Origin: Xanthobacteraceae bacterium
GTDB taxonomy: Bacteria; Pseudomonadota; Alphaproteobacteria; Rhizobiales; Xanthobacteraceae
Assembly (NCBI GenBank): GCA_022844485.1
Contig: JALHLQ010000028.1
Coordinates: forward strand, 1 to 50,813
Direction: 5' to 3'
Length of the DNA: 50,813 bases
The notes under the pieces are model-generated. The model saw nothing but the letters and a program-made list of their open reading frames with translations, did not search any database and had not been told where the DNA came from. Shown piece after piece: positions 17,628-27,197 of the stretch. Within the stretch, counting starts at the first letter, position 1; each line of letters opens with the position of its first letter. The position numbers and the translations under genes were made by a program.

Positions 17628-18386
17628 ATGATCGAGATATCGAGCGGGCACGCGAGAATCGACCAGTTCCTGTCAGGAGATTACGACCGCGTCCGCGGCA
17701 TGTCCTCGCGTTTTTCCGCGGCCATCTGCGGCCATCTTCTCCGCCGGCAAACCGAGCGCGGCATCGCCGGCGACATCGCGGAGATCGGAACGTTCGAGGG
17801 GCGCTTCTTCATCGCCATGGCGCTCGGACTTGCGCCGGGCGAACGCGCGCTCGGCATCGACACGTTCGATTGGCCCGACGACGGCGTCCTTGCGCGCTTT
17901 CTGGAAAACTGCGCGGGTGCCGGGCTCGCGCACGAGCGCTTCACGGCCTGGAAGGCCGACAGCCGGAGCATGAGCGCTTCCGATCTGCGGGAGAAGCTCG
18001 CCGGCCGCGCGGTGCGATTCTTCCATGTCGACGGCGATCACGTGCATGACAGCCTCGCGCATGATCTCGAGCTCGCGCATGCGGTGCTGCATCCGGACGG
18101 GCTGATCTGCATCGACGACATGCTGCATCCCTCCTATCCGACGCTGATCACGGCGGTGCTCGATTATCTCGCGCGGCATTCGGACATGCGCGTCGTCTGC
18201 ATCATCGATCGCGAAGACATCGTCGCGGCGGCGAAATTCCTGATCTGCCGGCGCGAGGCGATCGCGCTTTACGAGCAGGACCTGATGAGAAGCTTCCAGC
18301 CGTTCCACTTCGTGCTCGGCGCCGACACGCCGAACCACTTCACGGTCGTGCTCACGCCGCAGCCGCGCATCGCCGATGTGGGGTGA
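17628..18386 (+). CDS. Class I SAM-dependent methyltransferase
   Basis: A 252-residue protein starting MIEISSGHARIDQFL; GGGGAGG lies at a good distance before ATG 17628. The SAM-binding loop is GDIAEIGTFEGRFFIAMALGL, followed by GERALGIDTFDWPDD, FFHVDGDHVHDSLAHDLELA and LHPDGLICIDDML, the order seen in the Methyltransf_24 / CmcI-like group that often modifies sugars or small molecules. No signal peptide. It stands alone, followed by a REP-type repeat array. The substrate is not predictable. Confidence 0.8.
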   Translation: MIEISSGHARIDQFLSGDYDRVRGMSSRFSAAICGHLLRRQTERGIAGDIAEIGTFEGRFFIAMALGLAPGERALGIDTFDWPDDGVLARFLENCAGAGLAHERFTAWKADSRSMSASDLREKLAGRAVRFFHVDGDHVHDSLAHDLELAHAVLHPDGLICIDDMLHPSYPTLITAVLDYLARHSDMRVVCIIDREDIVAAAKFLICRREAIALYEQDLMRSFQPFHFVLGADTPNHFTVVLTPQPRIADVG

Positions 18387-18406
18387 GCGGCTGCGCCGTG
18401 GCGCTG

Positions 18407-18605
18407 TAGCCCGGATGACGCCATGCGTCATCCGGGGCGATGATCCTCGTGTCCCGGGCGAGCAAGCCGTAGCCCGGATGACGCCGTGCGTCATCCGGGG
18501 GCGAACTCCCCGGATTTCGCTACGCTCAATCCGGGCTACAGGACAAAGCTAACGCCCCGCCGGACGAACTCCGCGGATTTCGCTGCGCTCAATCCGGGCT
18601 GCAGG
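18407..18605. repeat. REP-type palindrome array (GCCCGGATGACG...CGTCATCCGGG and CCGGATTTCGC...TCAATCCGGGC)
   Basis: Four units: two near-identical palindromes at 18407-18436 and 18470-18499, and two related ones at 18508-18540 and 18571-18605. The last two lie 63 bases apart and each carries the same AAAGCTAACGC tail, so the 3' end of the neighbouring dehydrogenase gene appears partly duplicated with the repeat. Confidence 0.85.
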
Positions 18606-18611
18606 AGAAAG

Positions 18612-19766
18612 CTAACGCTTGGCCGGCACGACGCGCAGGAGGCGCCCGTCGTCGGCGTCGGTGAGAAGGTAGACGGCGCCGTCGGGGCCTTGCCGCACGT
18701 CGCGGATTCTTGCGCCGAGATCGCGCAGAAGCCGCTCCTCGCGGACAACGCGCTCGCCGTCGAATTCGAGCCGCACGAGCAAGGTCGCGGCGAGCGCGCC
18801 GACCAGAAGGGAGTTCTTCCAGACCGGGAAACGATCGCCGGTGTAGAACGCCATGCCGGAGGGCGCGATCGACGGCGTCCAGTGATGCAGCGGCTGCTGC
18901 ATCCCCGGTCTCGCGGAACTCTCGTGAATTTTCGCGCCCGAATAATCGACGCCGTAGCCGATCACCGGCCAGCCGTAGTTCAATCCCTTGCGGGAAATGT
19001 TGACCTCGTCGCCGCCGCGCGGCCCATGCTCGTGCATCCAGGGCTCCCTGGTCGCCGGATGGATGGCGAGCCCCTGCGAATTGCGATGGCCGTAGCTCCA
19101 GATTTCGGGCTTCGCATCGGCGCGGCCGACGAAAGGATTGTCCTTCGGTATCGATCCGTCGGGACCGATGCGCACGATCTTGCCGATGTGGTTGTCGAGC
19201 GTCTGCGCCCTGGCGCGTTCGGTGAAATGGTCGCCGAGACTGAGAAACAGGAGTCCATCGGCGGTCTGCCCGATCCGGCATCCGAAATGCATCCCGCGCG
19301 AGGTGGCCGGCTCCTGGCGGAAGATGACGCGCACGTCGTCCAGACGGGCGCTTCCCTCCTCGAGGAGGCGCGCGCGGGCGAGCGCCGTGCGTGAGCCCGA
19401 ACCCGCCGGCTCGGCATAACAGAAGTAGATCGTGCGGTTGCGCGCGAAATCCCGATCCAGGATGACGTCGAGCAATCCGCCCTGGCTGACGGCATGAACC
19501 TTCGGCAATCCGGGCAGGGGCGGCGACACCTCGCCGTTCGCCGAGACGATCCGCAGCCGCCCAGGACGTTCCGTCACCAGCATGCGGCCGTCGGGAAGGA
19601 ACGCCAGCGCCCAGGGATGAATCAAGCCCTTGGCGACCGTCTCGACCGCAAGCGGTCCGGCCGAGGAGGCGTAGGTTTGCGCGGACGCCGCCGAGAGCGC
19701 GGGCCAAGGGGCCAGGAGGGCAAGTCCCAGCGCCCGGCTGGCGCGGGCAAAGCGCACGAACGTCAT
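18612..19766 (-). CDS. PQQ-dependent aldose sugar dehydrogenase-type protein
   Basis: A 384-residue protein with a signal peptide (through SAASAQT). The six-bladed beta-propeller blocks of soluble glucose dehydrogenase-like enzymes are clear: LIHPWALAFLPDGRMLVTERPGRLRIV, SQGGLLDVILDRDF, YFCYAEP, GMHFGCRIGQTADGLLFLSLGDH, YGHRNSQGLAIHP, EHGPRGGDEVN and GLNYGWPVIGYGVDYSG. It would oxidise sugars in the periplasm using PQQ. The catalytic His is probably the GMHFG histidine, by family analogy. Monocistronic. PQQ synthesis genes are not in this window. Confidence 0.92.
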   Translation of the reverse strand: MTFVRFARASRALGLALLAPWPALSAASAQTYASSAGPLAVETVAKGLIHPWALAFLPDGRMLVTERPGRLRIVSANGEVSPPLPGLPKVHAVSQGGLLDVILDRDFARNRTIYFCYAEPAGSGSRTALARARLLEEGSARLDDVRVIFRQEPATSRGMHFGCRIGQTADGLLFLSLGDHFTERARAQTLDNHIGKIVRIGPDGSIPKDNPFVGRADAKPEIWSYGHRNSQGLAIHPATREPWMHEHGPRGGDEVNISRKGLNYGWPVIGYGVDYSGAKIHESSARPGMQQPLHHWTPSIAPSGMAFYTGDRFPVWKNSLLVGALAATLLVRLEFDGERVVREERLLRDLGARIRDVRQGPDGAVYLLTDADDGRLLRVVPAKR

Positions 19767-19873
19767 CTGCGTCTCCTGCTCGCCGAAATCGCATTCGGGG
19801 CAAAGGGGTTCTTAAAGCAAACTTTACAAGCCGGGAGTAGGTTGCGGCGGTTCCGCAGAAAACCAGGCTGGCA

Positions 19874-20977
19874 ATGCTCAACGAGTTGGCGAAAATCGCG
19901 GCCGAACGGTCGCCGGACAAGCGCGTCGAGTTGCTCCGGCGCATCACCGACCTCTATATCGAAGGACTCGGCCAGCACACGGACGCCGAACATTACCTGT
20001 TCGACGACATCATCACGAAAATCATCGACCGGATCCCGCGCGAGGACAAGATCCACGCGGCGGTTCACCTGTCCGCCCTGCCCGAAGGGCCGCGGGGAAC
20101 GATGGCGAGGCTGGCCGGCGACGACGATTTCGATGTCGCCCGTCCCGTGCTGCAGGGCTCGGCGGCGCTCACCGACGACGATCTGGTCCGGCTCGCAGGC
20201 TCCATACCGAAACCCCACCTCACCGCCATCGCCGCGCGCTCGACGCTCGTCGAGAGGGTGACCGACGTGCTGGTCGAGCGCGGCGACCGCAAGGTCGCGC
20301 TGACCTTGTCCGCCAATCACGGCGCGCGGCTGTCGGAGGTCGGCCTGTCAAAGTTGATCGGCCGGTCCGCCGGCGACGTCGACTTGCAGGCCCTTTTGGT
20401 GGACCGGCCGGATCTGTCCGACAAGGCGATCACCAAGCTCCTGCCGATGATCTCGCAGAAGCTCGCCGAGAAGCTGGCTGAGCGCGGATACGAGGTGGGC
20501 GAAGCCGTGTCGCCCGAATTTCTCGACAAGGTGCGGGTCCAGTTCAAGGATGCGCTGCGCGAGCGCAAGGACGATATCGACGAGCTGTCGCAGATCATCG
20601 ACACTGTCCGCGCGGGCAAGCTGACGCTTCAGGGCGCGATCGAAGCCCTGGTTCTCAAGGATCGGCTCGTCGACATCGCGGCGGCGGTGAGCGAATTTGC
20701 AGACCTGGAGCGAAGCCAGACCTTCGCCACGCTTGCGCACGGCCAGATGCAGTCGGTCCTCGTCTTGATGCGGTCGCTGAACCTCCCCTGGGCGACGGTG
20801 CACAAGGTGCTCGCGCTGAGGTCGCGCAAGCTGAAACAGCCCTTCGTCGCCGACGAACTGGAGCGCGATTACGCGGCGATCGAGCTTGGGCTGGCGCAGC
20901 GGGTCATCCGCTTCCTCAAGGTGCGTCAGTCGCTGCGCGCAAAGGCGGACGGTTCGGCGGGGCAACAGGTCGCCTGA
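19874..20977 (+). CDS. DUF2336 domain-containing protein
   Basis: A 367-residue soluble, largely helical protein starting MLNELAKIAAERSPDKRVELLRRITDLYIEG, the standard opening of the alphaproteobacterial DUF2336 family, with the family signature DEVFDDII-like segment (EHYLFDDIITKIIDRIP) and HEAT-like helix pairs (VARPVLQGSAALTDDDLVRLAG; ARSTLVERVTDVLVERGDRKVALTLSAN). A C-terminal region after about residue 220 is also helical. No membrane segment. The family is of unknown function; some members lie near regulatory genes. The gene is isolated, divergent from the sugar dehydrogenase. Confidence 0.9.
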   Translation: MLNELAKIAAERSPDKRVELLRRITDLYIEGLGQHTDAEHYLFDDIITKIIDRIPREDKIHAAVHLSALPEGPRGTMARLAGDDDFDVARPVLQGSAALTDDDLVRLAGSIPKPHLTAIAARSTLVERVTDVLVERGDRKVALTLSANHGARLSEVGLSKLIGRSAGDVDLQALLVDRPDLSDKAITKLLPMISQKLAEKLAERGYEVGEAVSPEFLDKVRVQFKDALRERKDDIDELSQIIDTVRAGKLTLQGAIEALVLKDRLVDIAAAVSEFADLERSQTFATLAHGQMQSVLVLMRSLNLPWATVHKVLALRSRKLKQPFVADELERDYAAIELGLAQRVIRFLKVRQSLRAKADGSAGQQVA

Positions 20978-21031
20978 GGCGCGAACAAGAGCGGTTCCTG
21001 CTTCGACTAATCGGCGCGCGGGAACGCGCGC

Positions 21032-21664
21032 TCACTCCGCCATGGCCGCCGCCTTCGGCTGCCAATCCATGCTGATATGGCCGGGCTGATCGGCGATGCG
21101 CCGGAGCCACGCGCGAATGGCCGGGAAGGCGTTGAGATTGAAGTCGCTCTCGTGCGCCACATGCGTATAGGCGTAAAGCGCGATGTCGGCGATCGTGTAG
21201 CGGTTCGCGGCAAAGAAATCATAGGTGCGCAGGTGCTGGTCCATCACGCCCAGCGCCTGGTAGCCCTGCTCCATCCAATCCTCGATCGCGTGTTCGTGCA
21301 GCGTCCGCCCGCCTTTGACGAGGGTGAGCCAAAAGCGCGCGTTGCCGAGATTGGGCTCCAGGCTATGCTGCTCGAAGAACATCCACTGCAGCGCCTCGGC
21401 GCGATCGATGCGGTTGTCCGGCGCGAGCGGCGTGCCGCCGGCAAGATACCACAAGATCGCGTTCGACTCCGGCAGGTAGCGGCCGGGCGCCACCTCGAGC
21501 AGCGGAATGCGGCCGCTCGGGTTCATGGCCAGGAATTCCGGCGTGCGCGTCTCGCCCTTCAGGATATCGAGCTCGACCAGCTTGTAGGGAATGCCGAGCT
21601 GCGCCATCGCAAGGCGCACCTTGTAGGAATTCCCCGACCACTGCATCGAGTAAAGAGTGTACAT
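21032..21664 (-). CDS. Glutathione S-transferase family protein
   Basis: A 210-residue two-domain protein. The thioredoxin-fold N-terminus has LYSMQWSGNSYKVRLAMAQLGIPYKLVELDI, the cis-Pro block GRIPLLEV and the PESNAILWYLA glutathione-gamma-glutamyl site. The helical C-terminal domain has FFAANRYTIADIALYAYTHVA, the N-capping box typical of the family. Catalytic residue is probably Ser in the WSGNS stretch. Cytoplasmic. It converges with the DUF2336 gene and is followed upstream by a Bug receptor on the same strand. The substrate is unknown. Confidence 0.93.
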   Translation of the reverse strand: MYTLYSMQWSGNSYKVRLAMAQLGIPYKLVELDILKGETRTPEFLAMNPSGRIPLLEVAPGRYLPESNAILWYLAGGTPLAPDNRIDRAEALQWMFFEQHSLEPNLGNARFWLTLVKGGRTLHEHAIEDWMEQGYQALGVMDQHLRTYDFFAANRYTIADIALYAYTHVAHESDFNLNAFPAIRAWLRRIADQPGHISMDWQPKAAAMAE

Positions 21665-21771
21665 TCGTCCTCAAGACGACTTGCGCCTGCATCAATTAAA
21701 GAGGGCGATTGCGCCTGAAGCAAGATCGCGTTTGCGGGCTGTGTGGTGCAGCGCAACGAGCGCCCGCGGGT

Positions 21772-22746
21772 TCAGCCGCCGTCCGCTTTCACGTTCGCCG
21801 CCTTGATGATGTCGCCCCACTTCTTGATCTCGGCCAGATGGTAGGGACGAAAAGCCGGTGGATCGCGCAGCTCGATCGTGAAGCCGAGATTGTCGATCGC
21901 CGCGCGCACGTTTTCCTTGCGCATGGCCGCGAGGATCGACGTCGAGAGCGCGGCGAGGATCGGCTGCGGCGTCTTCGCCGGCGCAAAGAAACCCGCCCAG
22001 GATTCCGCCTCCGCGCCGCTGACGCCGGCCTCGGCGAGAGTGGGAATCTCGGGAAGCTGCGGCACGCGCGCGGGGCTCGCGACGGCAAGGCAGCGCATCG
22101 AGCCGCCCCTGATCTGGCCGAGCACGCTCGGCAGCGTCGATAGACTCGCGTCGATGCGCCCGGCCGCGATTTCGCGCACGAGATCGGCGGCGCCGCGGAA
22201 GGGCACATGCACCATGTCCGTGCCGGTGAGCGTCCTGAACAATTCCATCGCCAGATGCGAGCCGGAGCCGTTGCCGGTCGAGCCGTAGTTGAGCTTGCCG
22301 GGCTCCTTCTTCGCGAGCGCGATCAGTTCGGCGACGGATTTTGCGGGAAGCTCGTTCTTGACGACGAGGGCATGCTGGAAGGCGCCGATGCCGGCGAGCG
22401 GCGCGAAGTCGGCGACCGGGTCATAGCCGAGTTCTTTGATGAGAAAGAGATTGTTGCCGTGCGTTTGATTGTTGCCGAAGACGATGGTGTGGCCGTCCGG
22501 CTCCGCGCGTGCGACGGAGCGGGTGCCGACCGCGCCGGCCGCGCCGGCCTTGTTCTCGATCACCACGGGCTGACCGAGCGACCGGCCCATATCCTCGGCC
22601 ACGATGCGCCCGATGGCGTCGGTCGGCCCGCCCGCAGGATAGGGCACGACCATGGTGATCGGACGGGCCGGAAAGCTCTGGGCCAGCGCTCGGCTCTGCG
22701 CGGCCAGGAGCGCGAGGCCCGCGATGGTTTCACGCCGCGTGAGCAT
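21772..22746 (-). CDS. Tripartite tricarboxylate transporter family substrate-binding protein (Bug)
   Basis: A 324-residue receptor whose N-terminus (MLTRRETIAGLALLAAQSRALAQ) contains an RR pair and looks Tat-like. The family opening is FPARPITMVVPYPAGGPTDAIGRIVA, with QPVVIENKAGAAGAVG, AEPDGHTI, GKLNYGSTGNGSGSHLAMELF and HVPFRGAADLVREIAAGRID. Full length. It lies in the same direction as the glutathione S-transferase gene, about 107 bases upstream of it. No TctA/TctB gene is adjacent. The ligand cannot be inferred. Confidence 0.93.
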   Translation of the reverse strand: MLTRRETIAGLALLAAQSRALAQSFPARPITMVVPYPAGGPTDAIGRIVAEDMGRSLGQPVVIENKAGAAGAVGTRSVARAEPDGHTIVFGNNQTHGNNLFLIKELGYDPVADFAPLAGIGAFQHALVVKNELPAKSVAELIALAKKEPGKLNYGSTGNGSGSHLAMELFRTLTGTDMVHVPFRGAADLVREIAAGRIDASLSTLPSVLGQIRGGSMRCLAVASPARVPQLPEIPTLAEAGVSGAEAESWAGFFAPAKTPQPILAALSTSILAAMRKENVRAAIDNLGFTIELRDPPAFRPYHLAEIKKWGDIIKAANVKADGG

Positions 22747-22830
22747 GACGCCTCCTCGATGACGGTCTTCGTAGGAAAAGCATTGGGCCGGGCCGCAATC
22801 AAGTCAAAAGGCCTTGCTCGGGAGATATGA

Positions 22831-24081
<1,251 letters not shown>

Positions 24082-24171
24082 CCGGGCTGGCCGCGCGGCG
24101 TCGCGAAGCGCCGCCTTGTTTGTCGGGCCCACCCTCCTGTATCGTTGCTCCTGTCCTACAAGGGGGAAGAC

Positions 24172-24636
24172 ATGATTCGCTCAGCAGCCGTATTGGCATC
24201 TGCCGTCGCCGCAGGGCTGGCCGCAAGCCCGGCCATGGCGCAGACGAGGGTCGAGGCCGGAGTGCTCGAATGCCGCGGCGGTCAAACCACAAGCTACATC
24301 GTCGGTTCGACGCATACCTTCCAGTGTGTTTTCAATCCGGTGGCCGGGCGGCGGCAGGCCTATCAGGGCGTGGCGCGCCGCGTCGGGCTCGATATCGGCA
24401 TCACCGAACGCTCGGTTCTGGTCTGGTCGGTGCTCGCGCCGACGCGGGGGCTCCCGCCGGGGGCGCTCGCGGGCAACTATGGCGGGGTCTCGGCCGGCGC
24501 GGCCGTCGGTGTCGGGGCAGGCGCGAATGTGCTCGTCGGCGGCTCGAACAATTCGATCTCGCTGCAGCCGCTCAGCGTCGAGGCGCAGCAAGGACTGAAC
24601 CTCGCGGTCGGTATCTCGGGACTCGAACTGCGCTAA
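24172..24636 (+). CDS. DUF992 domain-containing secreted protein
   Basis: A 154-residue protein with a signal peptide (MIRSAAVLASAVAAGLAASPAMAQ). The DUF992 pattern is clear: VEAGVLECRGG, STHTFQCVFNP, QAYQGVARRVGLDIGITERSVLVWSVLAP, AGNYGGVSAGAAVGVGAGANVLVGGSNNSISLQPLSV and a final GLNLAVGISGLELR. Two cysteines may pair. GGGGGAAGA precedes ATG 24172, which is better than an upstream in-frame start at 24145. A periplasmic or outer-surface beta-rich protein of unknown function, typical of Hyphomicrobiales. Confidence 0.92.
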   Translation: MIRSAAVLASAVAAGLAASPAMAQTRVEAGVLECRGGQTTSYIVGSTHTFQCVFNPVAGRRQAYQGVARRVGLDIGITERSVLVWSVLAPTRGLPPGALAGNYGGVSAGAAVGVGAGANVLVGGSNNSISLQPLSVEAQQGLNLAVGISGLELR

Positions 24637-24948
24637 GTGTCCAGTTCCGGCATTCGCATCCCGTTTCGGCAGGCGATCTTGCGAATGCTGGAATCAAAAG
24701 GACCGCTGGCGGGCTGAATCGGGTTTTCGCCGCTTTGTCCTTTCGGCCGACAGCTTCCGCTTGGCGGAGTGCTCGGGCACGCCGAGTCGGGAGGACGCGC
24801 GGGGGGCCTGCCGAATTTCGCCTGCGCGCGGCCTCGCTTCGACTCTTTTTCTTGCCAGCCTTCGCATCGGATGGAACGATAGCGCATCGCGCGATATCGG
24901 CCGGTTGAGGCGGGCGCAGCGCCGCCGTCCGACGCAACGGAGGCGTAT
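24637..24948. other. Gap of 312 bases with an inverted repeat
   Basis: TTCCGGCATTCGC (24645-24657) and GCGAATGCTGGAA (24681-24693) form a 13-base stem with one mismatch just after the DUF992 stop. No T run follows, so it is at best a stabilising 3' structure. The rest shows no credible gene; frames here lack protein-like content. The promoter of the EF-G paralogue must lie in the right half. Confidence 0.45.
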
Positions 24949-26997
24949 ATGGGACAAAACGGAGGGTCCAGGGGTCCACGATGCATCGCCATCGTCGGCC
25001 CCTTCCAGAGTGGTAAGACAACGCTGCTCGAAGCGATCCTGGCTCGGACTGGGGCGGTCCAGCGTCAGGGCACGGTGGAAGCCGGCTCCACGGTCGGCGA
25101 TTCAAGCGCCGAGGCGCGCCACCACCGCATGAGCGTCGAGCTGTCGGTCGCGACGACGACCTTCATGGGCGACGCCTACACCTTCATCGACTGCCCGGGT
25201 TCCATCGAATTCATCCACGACATGCGCGCGGCCCTGCCGGCCGTCGACGCCGCCGTCGTTGTGTGCGAGGCCGACGAGAAGAAAGTCCCGCAACTCCAGC
25301 TGGTGATGCGCGAGCTCGAAGACCTCGGCATTCCACGCTTCCTCTTTCTCAACAAGATCGACAAGGCCGACAAGCGCGTGCGCGAGACGCTGAAAGTGCT
25401 GCAGCCGGCCTCGCGCGTGCCGCTCGTGCTGCGGCAGATTCCGATCTGGTCGAACGACATCATCACCGGCTTCGTCGATCTCGCGCTCGAGCGGGCCTTC
25501 ATCTACAAGGAGCACGCTCCCTCGGAAGTGGTGGCGCTCGAGGGCGATGATCTCAGCCGCGAGAAGGAAGCGCGCTTCTCGATGCTCGAGACGCTCGCCG
25601 ATCACGACGACGCGCTGATGGAGCAGTTGCTCGAAGACATTCCGCCGCCGCGCGATCGCGTCTTCGACGATCTCGCCAAGGAGCTGCGCGACGGCCTGAT
25701 CTGCCCGGTGCTGATCGGCTCGGCCGCGCGCACGAACGGGGTCTTGCGCCTGTTGAAGGCGCTCCGGCATGAAGCGCCGCTGGCGGCCGACACGGCCGGG
25801 CGGCTTGGCGTCAACGCCAAGAACGGCGACGCCGTCGCCTATGTGCTGAAAACCGTGCACACGACGCATGGCGGCAAACTGTCGGTCGTGCGCGCACTCG
25901 CCGGCCAGGTCGGCGACGGCATGACCTTCATCACGCCGGACGCGGAGGTGGGACGGGTGTCCGGCGTGTTCAAGCTGCTCGGGCAGGCGACGGAGAAACG
26001 CGGCCCCGCCGCGATGGGCGAGACCGTCGGACTCGGCAAGCTGGACCAAGCCAAAACCGGCGAAACGCTCACCGCGGGAAAAACCGCGCATGCCCGCGTC
26101 GCCGAGGTCAAAGCGCTGCCGCCGGTGCTCGCGATCGCCATTTCCGCGCGCGAGCGCAAGGACGACGTGAAGCTCGGCCAGGCGCTTGCCAAACTGGCGG
26201 ACGAGGATCCGTCGATCACCGTGATCCATAATCCGGAATCGCACGAAGTCGTTCTGTGGGGCCAGGGAGAGATGCATCTGCGCGTCGCGACCGAGCGGCT
26301 CGCGAACCGCTTCGGCGTGCCGATCTCGACGCATCGCCCCACGGTCGGCTATCGGGAAACCATCCGACGGCCGATCTCGCAGCGCGGCCGGCACAAGAAG
26401 CAGTCGGGCGGGCACGGCCAGTTCGGCGACGTGGTGCTCGACATCAAGCCGTTGCCGCGCGGCTCGGGCTTCACGTTCAGCGAGAAAATCACCGGTGGCG
26501 TGGTGCCGCGGCAATATATTTCATCGGTCGAGGAGGGCGTCATCGACGGGCTGAAGCACGGCCCGCTCGGCTTCCCGGTGGTGGACATCGCCGTGACGCT
26601 GACGGACGGGTCCTACCACACCGTCGACTCCTCCGACATGGCCTTCCGCACCGCCGGGCGTATCGGCATTGTCGAGGCGTTGCCGCAGTGCCAGCCGGTG
26701 CTGCTCGAGCCGATCCATACGGTCGAGATCGTGTGCCCGACCGAAGCCACGGCCAAGATCAACGCCATCCTGTCGGGGCGGCGGGGGCAAATCCTGGGCT
26801 TCGACACGCGCGAAGGCTGGCCCGGATGGGACTGCGTCAAGGCGATGATGCCGGAATCGGAGATCGGCGATCTGATCGTCGAGGTCAGATCGGCGACGGC
26901 GGGGGTCGGCACCTTCACGTTCAAGTTCGACCACATGTCTGAACTGACCGGCAAGCAAGCCGATCAGATCGTAGCGGCGCGCCGCGCGGCGGCTTGA
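24949..26997 (+). CDS. Elongation factor G-like translational GTPase (EF-G paralogue)
   Basis: A 682-residue protein with EF-G domain order: GTPase domain with G1 GPFQSGKTT (about 17-25), G3 DCPGS and G4 NKID; a domain II; a domain IV/V part with GQGEMHLRVATERLANRFGV, SGGHGQFGDVVLDI and a final ILSGRRGQILGFDTREGWPG. Canonical EF-G has AHIDAGKTT and DTPGHVDF; here both are altered and the effector region is shortened, so this is a divergent paralogue rather than the housekeeping factor. ACGGAGG precedes ATG 24949. The gene stands alone, away from ribosomal genes. Role is probably in ribosome-related GTP hydrolysis, but the exact step is unknown. Confidence 0.88.
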   Translation: MGQNGGSRGPRCIAIVGPFQSGKTTLLEAILARTGAVQRQGTVEAGSTVGDSSAEARHHRMSVELSVATTTFMGDAYTFIDCPGSIEFIHDMRAALPAVDAAVVVCEADEKKVPQLQLVMRELEDLGIPRFLFLNKIDKADKRVRETLKVLQPASRVPLVLRQIPIWSNDIITGFVDLALERAFIYKEHAPSEVVALEGDDLSREKEARFSMLETLADHDDALMEQLLEDIPPPRDRVFDDLAKELRDGLICPVLIGSAARTNGVLRLLKALRHEAPLAADTAGRLGVNAKNGDAVAYVLKTVHTTHGGKLSVVRALAGQVGDGMTFITPDAEVGRVSGVFKLLGQATEKRGPAAMGETVGLGKLDQAKTGETLTAGKTAHARVAEVKALPPVLAIAISARERKDDVKLGQALAKLADEDPSITVIHNPESHEVVLWGQGEMHLRVATERLANRFGVPISTHRPTVGYRETIRRPISQRGRHKKQSGGHGQFGDVVLDIKPLPRGSGFTFSEKITGGVVPRQYISSVEEGVIDGLKHGPLGFPVVDIAVTLTDGSYHTVDSSDMAFRTAGRIGIVEALPQCQPVLLEPIHTVEIVCPTEATAKINAILSGRRGQILGFDTREGWPGWDCVKAMMPESEIGDLIVEVRSATAGVGTFTFKFDHMSELTGKQADQIVAARRAAA

Positions 26998-27197
26998 ACG
27001 GCCAAGCGAGCAGAGGCCGGAGGGTGCAGCGCGGCGAAGCGCTGCCGCTTGTGCCTTGCGTGGTTAAGACCGCGTTAAGCGCGGCGCGGCATTTTCCGTA
27101 AGAACCGACGCGAAAACGTTAGCATTTCGGTACTACTTTTGTCCGATTATGGCGGCGATAGCGCCGCTTGCCGGCGTTAGGCCAAGCGAACCTCGCG

